Assembly: GCA_031290675.1 (NCBI GenBank)
Contig: JAITNC010000195.1
Location: 1-11,118, forward strand
Direction of reading: 5' to 3'
DNA: 11,118 bases
Source of the DNA: Campylobacteraceae bacterium
GTDB taxonomy: Bacteria > Campylobacterota > Campylobacteria > Campylobacterales > Campylobacteraceae
Positions 6,380 to 11,118 of this stretch are shown here, in pieces. The notes below the pieces were generated by a model. The model saw only the letters and a program-made list of their open reading frames with translations. It did no database searches and was not told the origin of the DNA. The first letter of the stretch is position 1. The number at the start of each line of letters is the position of its first letter. The position numbers were made by a program, and so were the translations under genes.

Positions 6380-6501
6380 ATTTATTATGATTTTTACTTA
6401 AATAATATGAAATATATCGCTAATTATTGATATAATATTTACTTTTTGTGCCGTTACCATATGGATTGCCACGTCGCTTTGCTCCTCGCAATGACAATGG
6501 G
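6334..6501. repeat. Inverted pair of palindromic repeats around an A/T-rich core
   Basis: A unit at 6334-6373 and an opposite-facing unit at 6462-6501 are imperfect inverse copies about 40 bp long. They differ by a 2-bp gap and a few substitutions. The roughly 88 bp between them are strongly A/T-rich and include TATAAT at 6431-6436. The whole could fold into a large stem-loop in DNA or in a receptor read-through transcript. The right arm ends 34 bp before the lpxB -10 element. Confidence 0.65.
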
Positions 6502-6534
6502 TGGTCGGCTCAGCACGACATAAAAGCTTTGCTT

Positions 6535-6543
6535 TGCTATAAT
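6535..6543 (+). promoter_or_regulatory. Extended -10 promoter for lpxB
   Basis: TGCTATAAT is a perfect extended -10 element (TGnTATAAT), the form favoured by Campylobacterota sigma-70 promoters, and no good -35 is visible. The expected start near 6550 would leave a leader of about 17 nt holding the lpxB ribosome site AGAGG. Confidence 0.65.
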
Positions 6544-6566
6544 TTGTTTTTTATAAAAGAGGCAAA

Positions 6567-7598
6567 ATGAGAAAAATACTTGTAAGTGCGCTTGAACCCT
6601 CGGCGAACCTTCATTTAAAACCTGTACTTGAACACCTCAAAGAGTACGAGCTTTCGGGCATATTTGACAAAGAGTTCGGCTCGCCGCTGTATGCGTCAAG
6701 TGAATTTTCCGTGATGGGTTTTTTAGATATTTTCGCCAAAATCGCAAAGGCGCAAAAAGCGATAAAACAGATGGCTTTGATGAGCCTTGAGGCGGAGCAC
6801 GTCTTGCTGATAGACTCCCCCGCTTTCAACCTGCCTTTAGCCAAAGCGATACGAAAGATAAACAAAAGCGTTCCTATCACGTGGTATATCCTGCCAAAAG
6901 TATGGGCGTGGAAGAAAAAAAGAGCCAAAAAAGTACAAAAATACTGCACAAATCTAGCCTCCATATTTCCTTTTGAAGATAGATTTTACAAGCGTTGCGT
7001 TTACGTGGGAAACCCCCTGCTTGACGAGATAAAAAAAAGCAAAACGCAGCTTGTCAAAAGCGGCAAAATAGTCTTTATGCCCGGCTCTCGCAAAAGCGAA
7101 GTGAGGGCTTTGATAGATATATTTAAGCAGGTCGCCAAAAAGCTTGACAAAGAAAATATCATCGTCATTCCAAAGCATTTCTCGTGCGATGAAGTGAGCG
7201 AGCTTTACGGGGATTTGACGGGGTTTACTATCTCGCACGACACGCACGAGAGTTTGTACGAAGCGGAGTTCGCTTTTGTCTGCTCGGGTACGGCGACTTT
7301 GGAGGCGGCGCTGATAGGCACGCCATTTGTTTTGTGCTACAAAGCCAAAAAGTTGGATTATTACATCGCGAGAATGCTCGTGAAACTCAAATACGCCGGA
7401 CTTGCAAATATCATATTTGATTTTTGTGGCCAAGCGCCGCTGCACAAAGAGTTGCTGCAATATGACGTGAGCGTGTCAAATCTTTTGAGCGAGTACAACG
7501 ATATGGACAGAGAAACTTACCTCCAAAGGGCGCAGAAGCTTAAAGGGATACTTATGCACGGCAGTTCGCAAGAAGTAGCTAAGATAATTGAGGTATAA
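6567..7598 (+). CDS. lpxB: Lipid-A-disaccharide synthase LpxB
   Basis: This 343-residue glycosyltransferase (family GT19) joins UDP-2,3-diacylglucosamine and lipid X into the lipid A disaccharide at the inner face of the inner membrane. Visible family blocks are LIDSPAFN (81-88, with the conserved Asp83), YILPKVWAW (107-115), FPFE (134-137), PGSR (172-175) and SGTATLEAAL (240-249). The N-terminus reads ALEPSANLH in place of the usual GExSGD motif, as in Campylobacter LpxB. The common V-G-H-P motif appears as V-G-N-P (147-150), a conspicuous substitution. The ATG follows AGAGG and an extended -10 promoter. The order lpxB-greA matches Campylobacter. Two genes further on is an LpxH-like enzyme that would make its lipid X substrate. 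Confidence 0.93.
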   Translation: MRKILVSALEPSANLHLKPVLEHLKEYELSGIFDKEFGSPLYASSEFSVMGFLDIFAKIAKAQKAIKQMALMSLEAEHVLLIDSPAFNLPLAKAIRKINKSVPITWYILPKVWAWKKKRAKKVQKYCTNLASIFPFEDRFYKRCVYVGNPLLDEIKKSKTQLVKSGKIVFMPGSRKSEVRALIDIFKQVAKKLDKENIIVIPKHFSCDEVSELYGDLTGFTISHDTHESLYEAEFAFVCSGTATLEAALIGTPFVLCYKAKKLDYYIARMLVKLKYAGLANIIFDFCGQAPLHKELLQYDVSVSNLLSEYNDMDRETYLQRAQKLKGILMHGSSQEVAKIIEV

Positions 7599-7599
7599 T
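7594..7599 (+). promoter_or_regulatory. Candidate -10 box for greA over the lpxB stop codon
   Basis: A TATAAT hexamer spans the TAA stop of lpxB. A start near 7606 would give greA a leader of about 29 nt. It could supply extra greA-argC transcription in addition to read-through from lpxB. The hexamer could be chance in A/T-rich sequence. Confidence 0.35.
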
Positions 7600-7634
7600 T
7601 CAACCTTAAATAAAAAAATTTTCGGAGAGTAATT

Positions 7635-8120
7635 GTGAAAAAAGAACCTACGACGATTTTTGGGTTTGCAAAGCTTGAGGCTGAGCTAAACGACCTGAAA
7701 AAGGTTCAGCGACCCCAGATAGTCATTGAGATAGATATAGCCAGAAGCCACGGCGACTTGAAAGAGAACGCCGAGTACCACGCCGCGCGCGAGAAACAGG
7801 CTTTCATAGAAACCAGAATAGCAGAGTTCACCGATATGCTTTCACGCACGCAAATCATAGACCCGAGCGTCTATCCGCACGACAGGGTGTTATTTGGCTC
7901 AACAGTCAAATTAGAGGATTTGAACAGCGATAAAGTGGTCGTTTACACGATAGTCGGAGCGTACGAGAGCAACCCCGAGAAGGGGCTTATCTCTATATCG
8001 TCGCCTTTAGCCAAACAGATAATAGGCAAAAAAACCGGCGATGAAGTGGACATCATACTTCCAAACGGCAATGCCTCCTACGAGGTTTTGGAAGTGTTTT
8101 TCCAAACTATCAAATTTTAG
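7635..8120 (+). CDS. greA: Transcription elongation factor GreA
   Basis: GreA enters the secondary channel of backtracked RNA polymerase and stimulates cleavage of the RNA 3' end. The 161-residue length is normal. The N-terminal coiled coil (about 1-75) carries the tip motif GDLKENAEYHAAREKQ with the acidic pair D41 and E44, which position the catalytic magnesium ion. The C-terminal FKBP-like domain follows, including SPLAKQIIGKKTGDEV. GTG is the start, preceded by GGAGAG at 7624-7629. The next gene, argC, begins 8 bp after the stop, so the two are likely co-transcribed. Confidence 0.95.
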   Translation: MKKEPTTIFGFAKLEAELNDLKKVQRPQIVIEIDIARSHGDLKENAEYHAAREKQAFIETRIAEFTDMLSRTQIIDPSVYPHDRVLFGSTVKLEDLNSDKVVVYTIVGAYESNPEKGLISISSPLAKQIIGKKTGDEVDIILPNGNASYEVLEVFFQTIKF

Positions 8121-8128
8121 GAAAAAAT

Positions 8129-9139
8129 ATGAGCAAGATAAAAGTAGCGATAGTCGGAGCGAGCGGATATACAGGGCTTGAGCTGATAAAACTTTTGCTC
8201 CTCCACCCGCATTTTGAACTCTCTTATGTGGGCACGAGCGAGGGCGGAGGACGGCTCGGCGACTTGCACGCGAGTTTGTTGGGTGTAGCAGATATGGAAG
8301 TGCTCAAAAGCGACCCAAAAGAGATAGCCAAGCATTGCAAATTGGCGTTTTTGGCACTGCCGCACAAAACTGCTATGGAGTTTGCCAAAGCCCTGCTCTC
8401 CTTGAACGTGAAAGTGGTGGATTTGTCGGCTGATTATCGGCTTTCTTTGGAGAGTTATGAGAAGCATTACGGGGCGCATCTGGACAAAGAACACCTAAAA
8501 GAGGCCGTTTACGGGCTGAGCGAAATAAATCGTGAAAAGATAAAAAAAGCCTCTCTTGTGGCAAATCCGGGCTGTTACCCCACAGCGTCCATACTTGCGA
8601 CCATACCGTTTGCACGCTTTATCAAGAAAAACACGCCGATATTTATAGACGCCAAGAGCGGAGTGTCCGGACGAGGCAAAAAGGTAAGCGAGAGCGAGCA
8701 TTTTGTAAATATAAATGAAAATTTCCTCTCCTACAACGCCCTGAAACACCGCCACGAACCCGAGATAAGCGAGATACTAAACACGCAAAACATCTCAAAC
8801 GGCATATTTTTCGCGCCACACCTTTTGCCAATCACAAGAGGTATGTTGGTGAGCGTTTTTTTCCAAGTAGAGGGCAAGATAGACGCCCTGCAAACGCTCA
8901 AAGATTTTTATAAAAACGCTCCGTTTGTCAGGGTCAGAGATGAGGCTGTCAGCTTGAAATTGACGGTCGGGACGAACTTTTGCGACATATACGCCACGCA
9001 AAAAGATGATGTGGTTTTTGTCAGCTCAAGCATAGACAACCTCTTGCGGGGGGCTTCATCGCAAGCTCTTTTGAACGCCAACTTGATGTTTGGTTTTGAC
9101 GAAGATGCGGGTATTCCGAAGATAGCGTATGTCCCTTGA
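8129..9139 (+). CDS. argC: N-acetyl-gamma-glutamyl-phosphate reductase ArgC
   Basis: ArgC performs the third step of arginine synthesis, reducing N-acetylglutamyl phosphate to the semialdehyde with NADPH in the cytoplasm. The 336-residue protein has the nucleotide-binding loop VGASGYTG (9-16) and the catalytic cysteine C149 in NPGCYPT. It also has the conserved PHLLPITRGM segment and a C-terminal DNLLRGASSQALLNANLMFG block like the family's GASGQA block. The ATG follows AGGAAA. It is closely linked to greA, with no other arginine genes in the window. Its last 11 bp overlap the next gene in another frame, suggesting coupled translation. Confidence 0.95.
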   Translation: MSKIKVAIVGASGYTGLELIKLLLLHPHFELSYVGTSEGGGRLGDLHASLLGVADMEVLKSDPKEIAKHCKLAFLALPHKTAMEFAKALLSLNVKVVDLSADYRLSLESYEKHYGAHLDKEHLKEAVYGLSEINREKIKKASLVANPGCYPTASILATIPFARFIKKNTPIFIDAKSGVSGRGKKVSESEHFVNINENFLSYNALKHRHEPEISEILNTQNISNGIFFAPHLLPITRGMLVSVFFQVEGKIDALQTLKDFYKNAPFVRVRDEAVSLKLTVGTNFCDIYATQKDDVVFVSSSIDNLLRGASSQALLNANLMFGFDEDAGIPKIAYVP

Positions 9140-9833
9140 GTTGAAGCAGGGCGCTGTATTTATCGCTGACGCCCACGAAAACGGCGCCAATAGAAAAGAT
9201 TTTGAGCGGTTTTTGCGCAAGATGATAGCGGGCGAGCTGAAAACACCGCAGCTTTTTTTGATGGGCGATATGTTTGACTTTGTAACGGGCGGCGTGAAAC
9301 ACTCTGTGAAATCGCACAAGCGTGAGATAGATATGATAAAGCAAATAGCCGAGAACAGAGAGGTTTTTTACTTTGAGGGCAACCACGACTTCAACCTCAA
9401 AAATGTTTTTAAAAACGTCAAAGTTATACCACTTGAGGCGCAGCCGCTCTTTTTTGAAAGCGGCGGTGTGAGATTTGCCATCTCTCACGGAGATACGTAT
9501 GTCGGATTTTGGTACGATGTTTACACGCTTTTTATACGCAACAAAGTGGTTGATTTTATCGGCAACGCCCTTGATGTTGGAGGGTGGATAACCAGAAAAA
9601 TACGCAACAGCCAAAAAGATAAAAATCTCTGCCGCGAGATAGATGACTTTGAAAATAAAATCTCCGAGAGGCTGAAAAATTATAAAAATTGCGACTTCAT
9701 CGTGGAGGGGCATTATCATCAAAATAAAACATTTACAGTTGGGGACAAAAGATATATAAACCTCGCTGCTTTCGCCTGCGGGAGTGTTTTTTATGTTTTC
9801 AATGATGGCGAGTTTGCGGAAGTTAGACTTTAA
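9129..9833 (+). CDS. LpxH-like metallophosphoesterase (UDP-2,3-diacylglucosamine pyrophosphatase candidate)
   Basis: This 234-residue calcineurin-like phosphoesterase carries every metal-site motif in order: D14-x-H16, GDMFD (46-50), GNHD (84-87), HGD (120-122) and GHYH (194-197). These bind two metal ions in such enzymes. Length and the pattern GD.FD...GNHD...HGD...GH.H fit the LpxH group, which splits UDP-2,3-diacylglucosamine into lipid X and UMP at the membrane surface. A segment around 140-180 rich in Arg and Lys fits the lid that holds the acyl chains. Campylobacterota use a divergent enzyme of this class, reported as LpxJ; which name applies here needs comparison. lpxB, three genes upstream on the same strand, uses lipid X. 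The start overlaps argC by 11 bp; its ribosome site (GAAGA) is weak, suggesting coupling. Confidence 0.75.
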   Translation: MSLELKQGAVFIADAHENGANRKDFERFLRKMIAGELKTPQLFLMGDMFDFVTGGVKHSVKSHKREIDMIKQIAENREVFYFEGNHDFNLKNVFKNVKVIPLEAQPLFFESGGVRFAISHGDTYVGFWYDVYTLFIRNKVVDFIGNALDVGGWITRKIRNSQKDKNLCREIDDFENKISERLKNYKNCDFIVEGHYHQNKTFTVGDKRYINLAAFACGSVFYVFNDGEFAEVRL

Positions 9834-9868
9834 TTTTTGTGTTTTAAAAACTACTTTAAGGAGGAGAG

Positions 9869-10288
9869 ATGAGAGGTTTGAAGTTAGCCTGCGCTGCGGC
9901 GTTGCTGGCGGGGGTTCTGGGCGCACAGATGATAATGCCATCAAGTGGAAATTGCAAAGAAACGCCCTACGAGGAAGAGGGAGGTTACCAATCCAGTTAC
10001 GCTTGTTTTTATCCAAAACAGACTATTTTACAGACTTACCTGAATTACAGAAAAGAGTTTACAGAAAAGTACCCTGATGATAATTATTACGAAGCCTTGC
10101 GCTCAAAACTTGAAGTTGGCAAAGACTACAATGATACTATTGGAAAGGATTATTTGTGGATAAATTACAAATGGAGCGGCAAAAACGAACTTAATGTTGA
10201 GATGGAAATGTCTGGCGGTGGAGATATAGCGACCTTTACTCACAACAATAGTGGCACGCAATTGAGAGTTATTCGTTGGTTTCAATAA
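9869..10288 (+). CDS. Secreted protein of unknown function, 139 residues
   Basis: I do not recognise a family. A strong AAGGAGG site precedes ATG 9869, so translation is probably efficient. The N-terminus (MRGLKLACAAALLAGVLGAQ) is a signal peptide with likely cleavage after GA at residue 19; no lipobox stands at that site. The mature part, about 120 residues, is acidic and aromatic, with many Tyr, Asn, Glu and Lys residues. It has two cysteines, C29 and C46, that could form a disulfide in the periplasm. The C-terminal half (YLWINYKWSG, LNVEMEMSGG, TQLRVIRWF) alternates in a way that suggests beta strands. It lies 35 bp after the phosphoesterase gene and may belong to the same transcript, but no functional link is evident. 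The downstream neighbour converges on it. Confidence 0.75.
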   Translation: MRGLKLACAAALLAGVLGAQMIMPSSGNCKETPYEEEGGYQSSYACFYPKQTILQTYLNYRKEFTEKYPDDNYYEALRSKLEVGKDYNDTIGKDYLWINYKWSGKNELNVEMEMSGGGDIATFTHNNSGTQLRVIRWFQ

Positions 10289-10323
10289 TGGAGTACTTGA
10301 GGGTAGCGCAGACTGGAACGCTT

Positions 10324-10764
10324 TTAGCGGATTTTTTTGCGGATTTTTCGTCCCAATTTTATCATCGTTGAGGGTGCGCTCTCGTACAGTCCACGCTCGT
10401 CCTCTACGACGATATCAGCCTTGCTCTTGGCAAAATTGATATCAAAAGAGTGGTTTGTGAGGTTCGCCGAAGTTGAATACATCGCCCCCGTTTTTGCCAA
10501 AAATTTTCTGTGTATATCATCTTTTACCACTCTGAAACTTTGCCCGTTTGGAAGGATAAAAGTGCTGTTTTTTGCATTTCTGACGAGTTTTTTGTAACGG
10601 CTCGGCACTCGTGGAAGTATATCTCTAAATGCCGCCGCACACAATATGCAGGGTTTATTTAGAGGGCGTTGTTTGATGGCATTTAAGAGCTTGGCGTCTT
10701 TTGACAAAAATCCCGCCGTAGTGTCGGTCTGGACAAGATATACGAGTGTGTTTTTTTGTGGCAT
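10324..10764 (-). CDS. Sua5/YciO/YrdC-family protein, short Campylobacterota form
   Basis: The 146-residue product carries the core Sua5/YrdC elements: T13-D-T-T-A-G-F19 (like the TDTxYGL motif), K31-x-R33 with K37-P38 (the KRxxxKP substrate loop) and S99-A-N101 in TSANLT. TsaC/Sua5 enzymes make threonylcarbamoyl-AMP from threonine, bicarbonate and ATP for the t6A tRNA base. This form is shorter than typical TsaC (about 190 residues) and ends in a basic tail, RKIRKKIR. Short members of this kind occur in Campylobacter, so truncation is not implied; whether it performs the t6A step cannot be decided here. ATG 10764 is chosen because GGAAG stands 5 bp before it; ATG 10776 has no ribosome site. 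Confidence 0.85.
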   Translation of the reverse strand: MPQKNTLVYLVQTDTTAGFLSKDAKLLNAIKQRPLNKPCILCAAAFRDILPRVPSRYKKLVRNAKNSTFILPNGQSFRVVKDDIHRKFLAKTGAMYSTSANLTNHSFDINFAKSKADIVVEDERGLYESAPSTMIKLGRKIRKKIR

Positions 10765-10799
10765 CAAAACTTCCATTGCAAATTGATATGAACTTCGTC

Positions 10800-10805
10800 A
10801 TTATA
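10800..10805 (-). promoter_or_regulatory. Candidate -10 box for the Sua5/YrdC gene
   Basis: The minus strand reads TATAAT here. A start near 10793 would give a leader of about 29 nt to the chosen ATG at 10764. A hairpin-forming inverted repeat begins only 3 bp upstream of the box. Confidence 0.45.
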
Positions 10806-10807
10806 CG

Positions 10808-10838
10808 GCATAATACTCAAAAATTAGTTGAATTATGC
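10808..10838. repeat. Inverted repeat upstream of the Sua5/YrdC promoter
   Basis: GCATAAT (10808-10814) and ATTATGC (10832-10838) are perfect inverse arms. Inside them TCAA (10817-10820) pairs with TTGA (10828-10831), giving 11 pairs with a 2-nt bulge and a 7-nt loop. Its place just upstream of the -10 box would suit a regulator-binding site. It has no T-run, so a terminator role is unlikely. Confidence 0.45.
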
Positions 10839-10848
10839 TACGCCTCTG

Positions 10849-10927
10849 TCACTGCAGTGAGCCGAAGCCAATAGCCTGCGAAGTCCCTCTCTCCGTCATT
10901 GCGAGTGAGCTTGCGAACGTGGCAATC
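10849..10927. repeat. Palindromic repeat units, one decayed and one complete
   Basis: A perfect 12-bp palindrome, TCACTGCAGTGA (10849-10860), opens a decayed unit that continues GAGCCGAAGCC, similar to the unit at 6241. A complete unit follows at 10894-10927 (CGTCATTGCGAGTGAGC to GGCAATCC), whose ends ATTGC and GCAAT are inverse. These belong to the same repeat family as the spacer before lpxB. Confidence 0.6.
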
Positions 10928-11006
10928 CAGTATTAGCACGGTGAAAGTGCGCCACACACGCCCATTGTGTCATTGTGAGGAGCGAAGCGACGTAACAATC
11001 TCAGCT
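10918..11006. repeat. 89-bp dispersed repeat, copy 2
   Basis: This block equals copy 1 (6292-6379) except for one additional G at 10947. Flanking bases differ on both sides, so the shared unit is well bounded. At both sites it lies outside genes and in the same orientation, 4.6 kb apart. Confidence 0.85.
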
Positions 11007-11045
11007 CTCTTGGGCTTTTTTACTTTTTTTGCAACTCTTTCCCTT

Positions 11046-11073
11046 GCCACTTTCTTTTCCGAAAGAAAGTGGC
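11046..11073. repeat. Perfect 12-bp hairpin with a TCCG loop
   Basis: GCCACTTTCTTT (11046-11057) and AAAGAAAGTGGC (11062-11073) are exact inverse arms around TCCG. No T-run follows on either strand, so this is not a standard intrinsic terminator, though it could stabilise a transcript end. The rest of 11007-11118 shows T-rich tracts and nothing coding that I can support. Confidence 0.6.
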
Positions 11074-11118
11074 GCAAAGAAACTCCCCCTAAGTGTAACT
11101 GTCCTTCGGATACCCTGC

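Noticed and set aside
9048..9053. G6 run in argC as a phase-variation tract
   Set aside because: Six G's is shorter than the hypervariable tracts of Campylobacter, and ArgC is a core enzyme with an intact frame.
9021..10016. A 331-codon open frame on the minus strand
   Set aside because: It lies opposite the end of argC, the phosphoesterase gene and the start of the secreted-protein gene, whose plus-strand frames carry clear motifs. Its own translation shows no domain, signal or ribosome site.
10319..10338. Weak terminator CGCT-TTT-AGCG followed by T7 between the convergent genes
   Set aside because: The stem is only 4 bp and lies partly in the Sua5/YrdC coding end; the T-run encodes Lys codons on the other strand.
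6241..11006. Possible CRISPR-like repeats
   Set aside because: The repeat units are few, unevenly spaced and palindromic, the spacers are not unique, and no cas gene is present.
11001..11117. Minus-strand frame open from the window edge for 39 codons
   Set aside because: It runs through the hairpin and poly-Lys tract, has no recognisable domain, and its start is outside the window.

Overview
The window looks like chromosomal DNA from a Campylobacterota (Campylobacter-like) bacterium. The signs are an LpxB beginning with the ALEPSAN-type N-terminus, an lpxB-greA pair as in Campylobacter, a short Sua5/YrdC protein of the kind seen in that group, and A/T-rich extended -10 promoters. The species cannot be named from the sequence. 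Base composition is moderate, with A/T-rich spacers.

Left end (1-980): the last 26 codons of an unidentified reading frame run into a four-unit heptamer tandem repeat. Next comes a frame-disrupted C-terminal remnant of an MBOAT (AlgI-like) O-acyltransferase, and then an intact hotdog-fold thioesterase.

Metal region (993-6163): a 42-residue lipoprotein gene and a Fur-family regulator (probably Zur) lie on the minus strand. Divergent to them are znuA-znuC-znuB, joined by two ATGA overlaps. The 120-bp divergent spacer carries two copies of a 7-1-7 inverted repeat, TGCAACT-A-AGTTGCA, the geometry of Fur-family operators. The second copy abuts the znuA ribosome binding site. Downstream on the same strand is a TonB-dependent receptor of the OprC/NosA copper type, with both halves of the CxxxM...HxM copper site. 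It is preceded by four 11-bp phased direct repeats that resemble response-regulator sites.

Spacer 6164-6566 has no gene. It is built of dispersed GTCATTG..CAATC palindromic repeats, including an 88-bp block repeated almost exactly at 10918-11006 and an inverted pair around an A/T-rich core. The lpxB promoter is at its right end.

Right half (6567-10288): lpxB, greA, argC, an LpxH-like metallophosphoesterase and a secreted protein of unknown function run in one direction with short gaps or an overlap. LpxB and the LpxH-like enzyme would act at consecutive steps of lipid A synthesis. A minus-strand Sua5/YrdC gene (10324-10764) converges on them. The right end (10777-11118) is a second repeat-rich spacer with hairpins and no supported gene.

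The most interesting part is the metal region: a probable zinc-responsive regulator with twin operators beside a zinc importer, followed by an outer-membrane receptor whose residues indicate copper and whose promoter carries a different, tandem type of site.
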